Source: Saccharolobus caldissimus (GTDB taxonomy: Archaea; Thermoproteota; Thermoprotei_A; Sulfolobales; Sulfolobaceae). Taken from it: 64,000 nt of DNA. Below are positions 52,845 to 61,523 of this stretch, piece by piece. A program made the position numbers and the translations under genes. The stretch covers positions 372,001-436,000 of the forward strand of contig NZ_AP025226.1 in assembly GCF_020886315.1 (NCBI RefSeq), in the 5' to 3' direction. The notes under the pieces were generated by a model. The model worked only from the letters and a program-made list of their open reading frames with translations. It was not told the origin of the DNA and made no database searches. Position 1 is the first letter of the stretch. Each line of letters begins with the position of its first letter.

Positions 52845-52951
52845 CTAACTATCCTAGAGTTAACCTCAGTTTTTCCTTTAACTCTAACTTTTAACTCCTC
52901 TGGAGTTCGCGTTAATTTTACGTTTAACTCCCGTAGAGTTAAAAATTCAGG
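52845..52951 (-). repeat. Operator array 2 (inverted copy of 50455-50560)
   Basis: About 80 percent of positions agree with the reverse complement of array 1 by eye. Includes CTAACTATCCTAGAGTTAA and TTTAACTCCCGTAGAGTTAA. It lies between the PIN operon (minus) and the 52994 gene (plus), so it serves a divergent promoter. Confidence 0.7.
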
Positions 52952-52993
52952 CGAAAAGTATTTAGCTATAGAAGAAGAAATAAAAAATGAAAG

Positions 52994-53509
52994 ATGATGA
53001 TAGGGAAGGTTATAAGTATAGTATTATACGTTTTGGCAGCAATATTCATATTAGGTGGCATAGGTCTAATCACATCTCCTTCATCGCCAGCTACAGTAGG
53101 TGGAGCAATAGTAGGCTTTGGTTTCGGTGCTCTCTTTATTATTCTAGGAATGATATCTGCAAGAAAAGAACCGAAGACAAAGGAGAATTTAACACTTATA
53201 GCAGGAAAAGGTCTATTTTCAACCTGGTATTATATCGGGAAGGAAGGGATATATAAAGGAAAGAAATTATTTTTGAAATGGAGCGAAATAAAGAACATAT
53301 TCGTTATTCACGAGTATGAAGTTACTAGATCAAACATGAGTTTAAGAACGCTACAAACTGGAGTTCCAACATTCAATGGAAGAGTTTACAGAATGGGAAC
53401 ATGGAGAATTATTACTGTGGACGGAAAAGAAATAGATATTAAGAATGTTATTAATCCAAAAGAAATGTTAGAATATATAAAAAATACATATTTAAAAAAT
53501 AATATTTAA
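52994..53509 (+). CDS. Two-TM protein with PH-like domain
   Basis: 171 residues. TM helices at about 4-22 and 32-53, then a beta-rich part (YYIGKEGIYKGKKLFLKWSE ... WRIITVDGKEIDIKN) with the pattern of bacterial PH-like (bPH2) domains. Divergent from the PIN operon across operator array 2. Confidence 0.65.
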   Translation: MMIGKVISIVLYVLAAIFILGGIGLITSPSSPATVGGAIVGFGFGALFIILGMISARKEPKTKENLTLIAGKGLFSTWYYIGKEGIYKGKKLFLKWSEIKNIFVIHEYEVTRSNMSLRTLQTGVPTFNGRVYRMGTWRIITVDGKEIDIKNVINPKEMLEYIKNTYLKNNI

Positions 53510-53518
53510 CTTTTTAGA

Positions 53519-54946
53519 TTAATCTTTTGTTTTCATTTTCCCTACAGCTCCCGCTAAATGCTCAGCTGGTTTTATTGATAAAACCATGAGTCCTATCGAT
53601 ATTGCTAAATCCGCACCTACTACTACTGGTGCTAATGTTAGAAATAATACTCCAGAAATAGTAGACGCTAACACTCCTATTACGAATGCAGAAACAACGC
53701 CAGCCATCATTAAGCCAACAAGTACATCAACAAGAGCCATTGCAATGCCCCTTGTCCATTCAAATATCCATAGAGTTGATATTAGCGGAATTAATGCTAC
53801 GAGAGCTTGTATTGCGGCATATCTAACTACTGCTATTCCTAGCATAACGGCATAGAACATTATAATCTCACTAACCAGGTCACTAGTATCACTTGCAAAC
53901 CCGAACGGAACTGCATTTAATACTACAAACAATGTACCTACTCCTATTAGCCCTGTGAATATTTCAACGCTGGCTGCTTGTAGTGCAGTCTCCACTGTGC
54001 TTGAAATTAAATAATTGAGGAAGTTTGCAGCGTAATTATAGATTATTAACCCTGATGAACTGAAGAGTGCCCAGACAGTTAGTTTATAGATGACATCTCC
54101 AGCCATATCTACTAGATCTGCATAGTTTCCTTTTATTCCGTTATAAGCTATACTTAGTGCGATAAATAGCATGGCAAGACCTAGAGACGCTTTATATACT
54201 TCGCCAAAATATGAAGAAACAAGCGAACATGACGATATTGTAGGAGAGTATACTAGATAATTTATAGGAAAAGATAAGATTGAAAGGAACTCTTTTCCTA
54301 CGAACGCTAATCCTTCAATAAAAGCATTAATTACACTTTTTATTGCACCTACTACTGCTCCAGTTATCCATCCTAGTGGACCAGGTTGGGGTTGTGCATT
54401 AAAAGCAAAACTACCGAAACCATATTCATTGGAAGAAGTATATGTAGCTATGATAACGTATTTTCCTGGAGACGACGGAGTCCATGAAACAGTATCTCCA
54501 GACCCTGATGCTACTACTACTGAATTGCTTACGTTTTCTATTTCCCATGATGGTGTTACTCCTCCGCTTTGAATATTCCATGTATAGGAATCTCCTACAT
54601 ATACATTTGTAGGTCCTGTAATATTGAACTCTATAATTGTTATGTTCCCTGGGGTATACGAGCCTATTTGAGACTGTCCAGCAGCAGCCAGAAATATCGC
54701 ACTGGCTAACGCAGCAGCAAACAGCACTAAAGCATAACGCTGATCATATCTATTCGCTAAGATTGCTAAGAGTATGAGAGCTGCAGGAATCAGAGTCTGC
54801 AGCGTTGATATGAAAGTTGATAAACTATTTCCAGATCCTCCGCCTCCTCCGCCCGCTGCTAATACTATTAAATTTGTTACTCCTCCTAGTAAGCTTGGGA
54901 GTACTAATATTATTAATAGGATAGTTAGCGCTTTCCTCATTTCCAC
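53519..54946 (-). CDS. Polytopic membrane protein, TrbL/VirB6/CedA-like, with Ig-like insert
   Basis: 475 residues. N-terminal signal/TM, Gly-rich linker, TM pair, then a PKD/Ig-type extracytoplasmic domain (about 105-185, YVGDSYTWNIQSGG; GKYVIIATYTSS), then at least six TM helices in the second half with an amphipathic re-entrant stretch. This layout fits the VirB6/TrbL channel component of transfer systems. Confidence 0.65.
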   Translation of the reverse strand: MEMRKALTILLIILVLPSLLGGVTNLIVLAAGGGGGGSGNSLSTFISTLQTLIPAALILLAILANRYDQRYALVLFAAALASAIFLAAAGQSQIGSYTPGNITIIEFNITGPTNVYVGDSYTWNIQSGGVTPSWEIENVSNSVVVASGSGDTVSWTPSSPGKYVIIATYTSSNEYGFGSFAFNAQPQPGPLGWITGAVVGAIKSVINAFIEGLAFVGKEFLSILSFPINYLVYSPTISSCSLVSSYFGEVYKASLGLAMLFIALSIAYNGIKGNYADLVDMAGDVIYKLTVWALFSSSGLIIYNYAANFLNYLISSTVETALQAASVEIFTGLIGVGTLFVVLNAVPFGFASDTSDLVSEIIMFYAVMLGIAVVRYAAIQALVALIPLISTLWIFEWTRGIAMALVDVLVGLMMAGVVSAFVIGVLASTISGVLFLTLAPVVVGADLAISIGLMVLSIKPAEHLAGAVGKMKTKD

Positions 54947-54994
54947 TCCTAAGAAGAAGTCTTTTTAAAAAGCTCAAGTAGATTGGGTTTTGAA

Positions 54995-55010
54995 TAAACT
55001 CCCCAGTTTA
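54995..55010. repeat. Recombination motif, perfect
   Basis: Between the divergent 54946 and 55050 genes. Confidence 0.9.
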
Positions 55011-55049
55011 TAGTAAAGTATTTATCATTTTATGTGAAAAGAAAATAGT

Positions 55050-55478
55050 ATGTCATATCAACAGAACCCGTGTATGCAACTATTAGTAAGCTTTTATTCA
55101 AATCTAATTAATCAGTGGTATTCGGAAGCTATACAAAATGGAGTTGATATCAATACACATTTGCGAAATAAGGGTAAAAACGGTATTCTTATGGACATGA
55201 AAAAAATGAGCAACATAAAGCAAAGTGACTTTTGTCAATGTTTCCAGCAAATATATAAAATGCTTAATAACCAGCCCTCTGCGGCAATTTCAGCTATTTT
55301 AGGTCTTGTAATTCCGGGCCTACCTATAGCTAAGGATATATTAGATATTATAGTCGGTTCTGCGTTAGATTATTGCGGGTTTACCTCTCAGGGAAACAAA
55401 CTCGCACTAGTAGGTATCATAGGGTTAGCATTAGTAGCCGCGTTGGCACTAATAGGACTAGCAATTAAGAGGAGATAA
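55050..55478 (+). CDS. Small protein with C-terminal membrane anchor
   Basis: 142 residues. Soluble N-terminal part with CQCFQQIYKMLN, Gly/Ile-rich hydrophobic region (SAILGLVIPGLPIAKDILDI) and a final TM helix with basic end (ALIGLAIKRR). A recombination motif copy lies 40 bases upstream. Confidence 0.55.
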   Translation: MSYQQNPCMQLLVSFYSNLINQWYSEAIQNGVDINTHLRNKGKNGILMDMKKMSNIKQSDFCQCFQQIYKMLNNQPSAAISAILGLVIPGLPIAKDILDIIVGSALDYCGFTSQGNKLALVGIIGLALVAALALIGLAIKRR

Positions 55479-55532
55479 TTATGATCGATAAATATTTTGC
55501 ATTGTTATTAAGAATTATCCAATATAATGATT

Positions 55533-57125
55533 CTAAACAAAAAGCTTAATCTCTTTTTCTGTCAATCCTAGATCCGAAAAGTACTCCTTATAACGGCTAT
55601 CACAAAGGTAAATCCTAACAAAATCGTTAGGGTCACGAAAAGCCCTGCCAATTGTCTGCTTTATAGTAATCAAAGTTAGTTCCTTTGCCACTTCTTCCTC
55701 ACTTCTCCTGGTCAACTCTGCTATCCTCTTTATCCTGTTGGTTACAATAGAATCTGTAATATCCGGATAAGGTAATCCAGCCAAGATAACACTATCGAAT
55801 AAGTTCTTATTTTCAAATCTGAATTCAACACCTTCGCTTTCCTTAGCCCTCATCACCAGCAGTACCAGATACTTACCATTCCTCATTAACTCCAGGATCT
55901 CCTCATGTGTAACTCCCCTCTTATCCTCCTCAAGAACCGGAATATCCCTAATATTTCCCTTAACGAGATTCTTGAACTCATAGTTAGGGAAGAATGCCAA
56001 AACGTTAGACTCACTTAACTTATAGATTCTTTTCAACATTTCAGCATATTTAGGAGCTTCACTACTCCTAACCTTAGCCTTAGATGTCAAATTATTACAA
56101 TAGTACCATTCCGCCCTACCCATCTTTATGTTCACATTAATCCTATACCCAGTTATTCCCAGTTCCGGCAAAGTCCCGCTCATTAATATTACGTATTTAG
56201 CACTCCTCAGAGCAGAACTTATCTTATCCCACGTCTTATTAGGGACTACTACGAGACTTCCGTTACAGTTGTAAACCTCACCCTCTTCGCTGAAAAAGTT
56301 CACTACACTCCTCAAACTACTCCTCTTAATAGGCCCTTTAATCAGATTAACGTAAGTCTTCATAGCCTTAACCAATTGGTCTAAAGCCTCCTTGCTGGGT
56401 TGAGGGGATAACGGTAACTGTTTGCACCCAGATCCCTCATCGAGTTTATTAATGAAGTCGTAAAGCACACTCAGATACTCTTTAGCCTTATCCGTACTTA
56501 TCCTACTTTCCTTCCTTACGATATCCAACTCCTCCAGGGCGTTCTTAAGAGTCTTCCTCCCTATCCTCCTTTTAAACCACTCATCTGAAAATAACAAGTT
56601 GTGGGCTTCATCAACTATTACTATAATGTTCTTATCTTCAATTTCCTTCAATATCGACCTCCTTAAATTGGGTAGAAAGAAGTAAAGGTATGATGACGCT
56701 ACGATATTCGCATTCCCTATCTTAGCCTTTAATGACTGGTAGGGGCAATACTCACTTGCCCTCTTAGCCTCTGCTATAATTTGAGAGGGCGAAAGGTTAC
56801 CCATGTCCTTAACCTTACCGTTCAACTTACAGCTCTTACAGTCTATCTCTTCGGGGTCTTCATTACCCTGGGCAAAGGGACATACGGAGGCTTTACCGAA
56901 TAAGAAAGCTACTTTTAACCCGAGTCTGTCGGCTTCCCTCTTTACCGATGTAAACTCGTTATGCGTCCTAGTTAAATAGATTATTGTACCCCCTACACTG
57001 AGGGAAGCCTTCAAAGCGAAAAGGGTTTTCCCGGATCCCGTAGGTGCTTGGAGTAGTAAAGTTCTTTCCGTTCTTAAGTGTTCTATTGCGGTGTTAAGAT
57101 ATTCCTTTTGCCATTCCCTGAGCAT
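55533..57125 (-). CDS. XPD/DinG-like SF2 helicase with Fe-S cluster site
   Basis: About 530 residues if started at the MLREWQKEYL methionine; the frame opens 27 bases further upstream at 57152. Walker A QAPTGSGKTLFA (about 36-43), Cys91, Cys105, Cys108 and Cys136 for the 4Fe-4S cluster, VDEAHNL as DEAH box, and ITIKQTIGRAFRDPND as motif VI. Unwinds DNA 5'-3' in this family. Overlaps the ParB-like gene's end. Probably works in plasmid replication or transfer. Confidence 0.85.
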   Translation of the reverse strand: MLREWQKEYLNTAIEHLRTERTLLLQAPTGSGKTLFALKASLSVGGTIIYLTRTHNEFTSVKREADRLGLKVAFLFGKASVCPFAQGNEDPEEIDCKSCKLNGKVKDMGNLSPSQIIAEAKRASEYCPYQSLKAKIGNANIVASSYLYFFLPNLRRSILKEIEDKNIIVIVDEAHNLLFSDEWFKRRIGRKTLKNALEELDIVRKESRISTDKAKEYLSVLYDFINKLDEGSGCKQLPLSPQPSKEALDQLVKAMKTYVNLIKGPIKRSSLRSVVNFFSEEGEVYNCNGSLVVVPNKTWDKISSALRSAKYVILMSGTLPELGITGYRINVNIKMGRAEWYYCNNLTSKAKVRSSEAPKYAEMLKRIYKLSESNVLAFFPNYEFKNLVKGNIRDIPVLEEDKRGVTHEEILELMRNGKYLVLLVMRAKESEGVEFRFENKNLFDSVILAGLPYPDITDSIVTNRIKRIAELTRRSEEEVAKELTLITIKQTIGRAFRDPNDFVRIYLCDSRYKEYFSDLGLTEKEIKLFV

Positions 57126-58435
57126 TATTGACATTTGCACATTAGCCTCCACATCACGGTATAGATCCCGTTTTCGTCCGGGATTACCAGATTTGCCTTA
57201 GATAATAATTCCGTCAATTCCTTCCATCTTTCAGATCTTCCCTGTTCTAAGTCCCTCAACGCGTCTTCATTGATTACGTAAATTCTTTCTCCTATTTTCG
57301 CTATTACAGATCTTTCCGGGATTTCAAAGAAACCCTTCTCGTTAAACTGGTTAGCAATTTCCTTGGGGATTTTAAGAAAACTGCCTAACCTATCAAGCTC
57401 CTGTAAATATCCGTTCTGACTTTTAGAAATATTAGCGTTTAACTGGGGAGTTAACTGCTGTTTAGCCTCTTTCTCTTCTTCCTTTCTTGCTTGAGACCAT
57501 TCCTCTACGAAAGGATACTCATCACTTTCGCCCGAGTCTCCCTCAATACTTTCAATCTCCTCTTCTTCATCAGTTTCGTCTAAGTCCTCTTTTGTCCTGG
57601 GCTTACTATTCTTCTTAGACCTAGCTAACTTCTCCTCAGTTTTGATTTTGTTTATAGCCTGACTTACTGCTAATTTATGATCTAGAATTTGTTGAAGTAA
57701 ATCATCTCTCTCTAACAGAATTTTACGACCTTCTTTGGTCAGGATTAGTTGCTTTAACTCACTTCTAGGAATTCTTTGAGGTAAGTCTAATAGATTTCTT
57801 TGTTTTAAGGAAGTATATATTTCGTAAGCCTTATCTATCCCTAGATCTCCGCTTAATATGTAATCCGTAATCCATGATGCGTTCTCTCTAATTCTAATAT
57901 ACTCATCTAGCCTTCTATCATCATACCTTACGTTATGTTTTTTTAATTCCTCCTTTACCGCATTTCGAATCTCCGTTAGATTTTGAATTTTTCTATTTGA
58001 ACTTGAGCTAAGTTGAACCGGTACCGGTTCAACTTTTTGCTCTTCAGTTTTATTTTCACTATTATTAGATTTTTCCAATAATTTCATTTTCTCTTCAACG
58101 GCTTTTTCGATCAATGCTAAAGCCTGTGCTCTGCTAAGTTGCCTCTGTGTTAAGTTAGTAGATACTAATAGGTCATATTCGTCAGCTCTTCCTTCAGTCT
58201 CATATATCGCTACTGGGACTTCTTTAATTCCCAGTTCCCTGGCTATCTTCAGTCTCGTATATCCGTTAATCAGCTCATAGTTTTGATTTACAATTAAGGG
58301 AACCTTTATTCCGTTCTTAGCTATGTCTTCTTTGATTTTGTCATACATGTTGTTTTCAGGGACGAAGTTCTTGAACTCCTCAACTTCCTTAATAATATCT
58401 ATAGAAACTACAGAATATCCCTTCAGCTTACTCAA
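57125..58435 (-). CDS. ParB/Srx-domain protein
   Basis: 436 residues. N-terminal ParB domain (YSVVSIDIIKEVEEF; LIVNQNYELINGYTRLKIAR; STNLTQRQLSRAQALALIEK), a central helical domain, a long acidic low-complexity linker (about 285-325), and a C-terminal domain. A recombination motif copy (57439) is translated in frame as LTPQLN in that linker. Likely in partition or replication control; no ParA is seen in the window. Confidence 0.8.
   Translation of the reverse strand: MSKLKGYSVVSIDIIKEVEEFKNFVPENNMYDKIKEDIAKNGIKVPLIVNQNYELINGYTRLKIARELGIKEVPVAIYETEGRADEYDLLVSTNLTQRQLSRAQALALIEKAVEEKMKLLEKSNNSENKTEEQKVEPVPVQLSSSSNRKIQNLTEIRNAVKEELKKHNVRYDDRRLDEYIRIRENASWITDYILSGDLGIDKAYEIYTSLKQRNLLDLPQRIPRSELKQLILTKEGRKILLERDDLLQQILDHKLAVSQAINKIKTEEKLARSKKNSKPRTKEDLDETDEEEEIESIEGDSGESDEYPFVEEWSQARKEEEKEAKQQLTPQLNANISKSQNGYLQELDRLGSFLKIPKEIANQFNEKGFFEIPERSVIAKIGERIYVINEDALRDLEQGRSERWKELTELLSKANLVIPDENGIYTVMWRLMCKCQ
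57439..57454. repeat. Recombination motif TTAACTGGGGAGTTAA
   Basis: Perfect palindrome inside the ParB-like gene's linker, read in frame. Confidence 0.85.
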
Positions 58436-58679
58436 CTAATATCACCCTAAGTTTTCTTAAAAGTTCATATCCCTTTTCAGTTAGATAATACAGCTTTTCC
58501 TTTCCAGCATCTCTTCTAGATACTATTCCGTCTATTTCCAAGTTTTTTAATGCGTTGTATATTTTATGATAATTAAGCCCAGTCTCTTTTTCTAATTGTC
58601 TTATGCCTTTAGGTTCGTTCAGTCTTTTCAATATTTCTAAATAATATATAGGGTATTCAAACTCGTTTAGAGCGGGCAT
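58428..58679 (-). CDS. Winged-helix regulator
   Basis: 83 residues. PIYYLEILKRLNEPKGIRQL, NYHKIYNALKNLEIDGIV, wing KEKLYYLTEKGYE. First gene of the operon with the ParB-like protein and the Fe-S helicase. An operator lies directly upstream at 58683. Confidence 0.8.
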   Translation of the reverse strand: MPALNEFEYPIYYLEILKRLNEPKGIRQLEKETGLNYHKIYNALKNLEIDGIVSRRDAGKEKLYYLTEKGYELLRKLRVILVE

Positions 58680-58682
58680 TTT

Positions 58683-58698
58683 GTTTCATGTTTTTAAA
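58683..58698 (-). promoter_or_regulatory. Operator GTTTCATGTTTTTAAA
   Basis: Four bases upstream of the wHTH start codon (58679). The same GTTTCATGTTTT word forms an inverted pair at 61461-61520 in front of the SWIM-protein operon, so one regulator may serve both. Confidence 0.55.
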
Positions 58699-58775
58699 AG
58701 TTAAACATAGCTATAAATGTTTCGGTTTTTTAATTTCAAAACAGAAAGCTCAGATTAATAATAACGTTTCTCCTT

Positions 58776-59054
58776 TTGAAATTCGAAATGCGACAGAGAG
58801 AGTTCCTTAACCCAGAACAGAAAATACTAATAGCTTTATCGGATTCCCAGGGTATGAGCGTTAGGGAGATAATAGAGAGGACTAAATTAGGTTCAAAGAC
58901 CGTAGTCGATGCGGTAAATTACTTAGTAGAAATAGGATTAGTCAAAGAAGAACAACAACAAGAATTTCCGCGTAAGAAGATAATCAGACTAACAGATAAG
59001 GGTAAGGAAATCTCCGAATATTTAAAGAAAATCTATGATATTCTTAATAGTTAA
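58776..59054 (+). CDS. Winged-helix regulator
   Basis: 92 residues. QKILIALSDSQGMSVREIIE, KLGSKTVVDAVNYLVEIGLV, wing FPRKKIIRLTDKGKEI. Paralogue of the protein at 20960. Divergent from the ParB operon. Confidence 0.8.
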   Translation: MKFEMRQREFLNPEQKILIALSDSQGMSVREIIERTKLGSKTVVDAVNYLVEIGLVKEEQQQEFPRKKIIRLTDKGKEISEYLKKIYDILNS

Positions 59055-59080
59055 AATTTAACCGCCTTTATGATTAATCT

Positions 59081-60043
59081 TCATTGATTTGGATAAGGTA
59101 GAAAGACAATACCATGCTCTATGTTCCACGGATACGTTGGTATATATTGGGGATTAATCTGTTCTGATATTCCAGAACCTAACATGTCTATATATTTAAA
59201 TAAATTGCCGAGATTAGAGTATATTTGCAATAACTTATCTTCCATGTTATCGTTTACTTTTTCAATCCTTAAACCCAGTTGCTGTGCTTTTTGATAATCT
59301 ATTACCATCCCATGTGAAGAATACCTTTCTATGAGGTTATTCACAATATTATCTATTTCCGAAGGATTTTCGAACATTCTGAGAGCGAGGAGCTCCTTAG
59401 CCAATTGCTTTATATAACTTATTAACGATTCGTACTCACCTATACCTACAAATCTTCCAACTATACTATCTACGATACTATTTACAACTTGCTGCAACCC
59501 TGGTACATTGCCAAAATTAATCTCTCCTCCTTTTTCCCTTAAAAGGTCTAGTAGGGTTCCAATCATATACTTCATAGAATCCCTTACAGTCTTTGCTGAG
59601 ATCCACTGCCCTTCAAAATATATCTGTGGATCTATAGGACCTAATTCCGCTATTTCGGTCATTATAATCCTATTGCCTCCTAAAGCCATAAGAGTTGCAG
59701 CACTTTTAGCAAACCTTGGGATACAATAAACTACGGAATTAGCTATAGACTTACCTATCCTATCTATAATTCTGGCTATTTGATATGCGGCATCTGGATC
59801 TCCACCACCAGAATGTAATATTATATGAAATTCCTCTACTTTTTTATTCCCTATGAATTTCATTTTATTCTTTAAAAAAGTATAGATAACCTCTACATCT
59901 TGCCTAGAAATTGAGGCAGGAGAGAAACTACCCGTATGGTAGGCAAGAATTATTGCAAATACTTTATTATCACCAAAACTTTTTTCATAGTCTGAAATTG
60001 ATTTCTCAATCTCATTTATTAATTTTTGAAGAGTGTCCTCCAT
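59081..60043 (-). CDS. SDH/SppA-like serine protease (ClpP fold)
   Basis: 320 residues. IILHSGGGDPDAAYQIARII then PRFAKSAATLMALGGNRIIM, TEIAELGPIDPQI: the oxyanion GG, nucleophile Ser and Lys regions of the serine dehydrogenase proteinase (PF01972-like) family. No TM segment is seen. It follows the Panacea gene after seven bases, so it probably shares its transcript; a proteolytic part in a toxin-antitoxin setting is possible. Confidence 0.75.
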   Translation of the reverse strand: MEDTLQKLINEIEKSISDYEKSFGDNKVFAIILAYHTGSFSPASISRQDVEVIYTFLKNKMKFIGNKKVEEFHIILHSGGGDPDAAYQIARIIDRIGKSIANSVVYCIPRFAKSAATLMALGGNRIIMTEIAELGPIDPQIYFEGQWISAKTVRDSMKYMIGTLLDLLREKGGEINFGNVPGLQQVVNSIVDSIVGRFVGIGEYESLISYIKQLAKELLALRMFENPSEIDNIVNNLIERYSSHGMVIDYQKAQQLGLRIEKVNDNMEDKLLQIYSNLGNLFKYIDMLGSGISEQINPQYIPTYPWNIEHGIVFLPYPNQ

Positions 60044-60049
60044 TTTTCT

Positions 60050-60673
60050 TCACAATATATTAAATCTTTTCTGAAATTCCTTAACTTTCTCCTTTATCTC
60101 ACTCAGCTCAGTCATTTCTGGATACCTTGCATAAATAAGGGCTAGAAGGTATTCTAAAGGCATACTAATATACTTATTTGCCTTCCTTTCTACTTCTTTA
60201 TCCTTTTCGGCCTGCGTTTGAAGCTCGTAGAAATTCGATGAATCCTTCTCGTACTTCTTAACTATTCCTTCATTTACTAATTTATCTAATTCTTCGGCTA
60301 ATTCGGAGCTCCATGGGCCGTACTTATAAGGTACGAATTTAAAATATTCCTTTCCCAATTCCTTTTGGACTAAGAAAACTAATTTTTGTATTTTAGTTTT
60401 AGACAATACAATTTGTTTTTCCCTGGCCAATTCTAAAATTGTCAGGATAATTGCTCTTTTTCCCGTTTCTACGCTCAAATTATATCTATTCTCATCTTGT
60501 TTATTCTCATATTTCCTTACATAAAGTATTTTTCCGTGAACTTTTAGCACTCCTGTTTTGTCGAACTCGGCTAAAGCGTCAAAGTATTCCTTATAAGTTT
60601 TAAAAATATAATCTATCCTATTATGCATTCTTTCTAGAATCTTTTTATCATTGTCACTCAAAATTATCGTCAT
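60050..60673 (-). CDS. Panacea-domain (DUF4065/SocA-like) antitoxin
   Basis: 207 residues. C-terminal half LSKTKIQKLVFLVQKELGKE, then FVPYKYGPWSSELAEELDKL and GIVKKYEKDSSNFYEL is the Panacea signature (KL.KL.Y..Q, YGP.S..L). The N-terminal 80 residues are helical. Panacea antitoxins neutralise many different toxin domains, among them Fic/Doc. Divergent from the Fic gene with a shared operator region. Confidence 0.8.
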   Translation of the reverse strand: MTIILSDNDKKILERMHNRIDYIFKTYKEYFDALAEFDKTGVLKVHGKILYVRKYENKQDENRYNLSVETGKRAIILTILELAREKQIVLSKTKIQKLVFLVQKELGKEYFKFVPYKYGPWSSELAEELDKLVNEGIVKKYEKDSSNFYELQTQAEKDKEVERKANKYISMPLEYLLALIYARYPEMTELSEIKEKVKEFQKRFNIL

Positions 60674-60724
60674 TTTTGATTACCCCCGTACATATTTATT
60701 ATATATTTAATATTATGTTTAACT

Positions 60725-60741
60725 TATATACGGTGTATATA
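60725..60741. promoter_or_regulatory. Perfect dyad TATATAC-GGT-GTATATA
   Basis: Seven-base arms, nine bases upstream of the Fic ATG and between the divergent Panacea and Fic genes. Candidate autoregulatory operator, overlapping the likely TATA region. Confidence 0.55.
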
Positions 60742-60749
60742 CAGCATAT

Positions 60750-61226
60750 ATGAGCATTTTGTTAGAAGAGACGTTACTGAAGATATTAAGGTTGATATTG
60801 AGAGAATTCGAGGCTTGGAATATCGGAGAAAGTAAGGAGAAACCCCTTATAATTAAGATTCATGATAAGGTAATAGCTAGTAATGCAGAGTCAGAACAAG
60901 GAATAATAAACTCAGATAATATAGGCATTGCGATATATTCTGCAATAGAAGACTTGAATCAATACCATGACGTTAGTAGGAGTTTAGCCGTACTCATCTA
61001 TCACTTGATAGTATCTCATCCTTTCGTTGATGGTAATAAGAGAACAGCATTAGGATTGTTGCTCCACATCCTACACGAGGTATGTAATGATATAATAACA
61101 ATTCCGCCTGCTTTGATGGAATTATTATTAAAGACATTGGCTGAAGTTGCAGATTACTCGCCAGAAGAAGACGAGTATGCGATAAATAAAATAAGAGAAA
61201 TTATAATGCAGATTATTAGAGATTGA
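60750..61226 (+). CDS. Fic/Doc-family toxin
   Basis: 158 residues. SHPFVDGNKRTALG (His90-Ala100) fits the Fic active loop HPFx(D/E)GNKR. Helices before and after fit the Doc fold. Modifies target proteins by AMPylation or, as in Doc, phosphorylation. Its 3' end overlaps the convergent DUF5678-like gene by 11 bases. Confidence 0.85.
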   Translation: MSILLEETLLKILRLILREFEAWNIGESKEKPLIIKIHDKVIASNAESEQGIINSDNIGIAIYSAIEDLNQYHDVSRSLAVLIYHLIVSHPFVDGNKRTALGLLLHILHEVCNDIITIPPALMELLLKTLAEVADYSPEEDEYAINKIREIIMQIIRD

Positions 61227-61398
61227 TGTATTTGTTCTCATTTCCTTCAACTACGATTAAAATATCGTATTGACTTCTTTTATAGCCCTTCTTATTCATT
61301 ATCTCCTCAACTTCCTCCCACGAATTACCCTCTGCTACGATATTTCTATTCTCATCTATTGCCAAATACTTTCTTACGAGCTTGATGTTCTCCGACAT
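61216..61398 (-). CDS. DUF5678-like small protein, without protease partner
   Basis: 60 residues. RKYLAIDENRNIVAEGNSWE and KKGYKRSQYDILIVVEG match the proteins at 3728 and 20141. Here no retropepsin-like gene follows; the convergent Fic gene occupies the place. Suggests that the small protein can act alone or that the partner was lost. Confidence 0.7.
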   Translation of the reverse strand: MSENIKLVRKYLAIDENRNIVAEGNSWEEVEEIMNKKGYKRSQYDILIVVEGNENKYINL

Positions 61399-61460
61399 AC
61401 TCTCAAATTAAATATAAACTTCCAAAGCTATAACTTTGCCTACCTATACCGTGTTTTATT

Positions 61461-61520
61461 GTTTCATGTTTTCAAATTAGAAACATTTATATACTTGTTT
61501 TGTGTTTAAAAACATGAAAC
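61461..61520. promoter_or_regulatory. Promoter with inverted 12-bp operator pair
   Basis: GTTTCATGTTTT (61461-61472) and AAAACATGAAAC (61509-61520) are exact inverted repeats around the TATA-like CATTTATATAC. The SWIM gene starts at 61524. Confidence 0.65.
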
Positions 61521-61523
61521 AAA

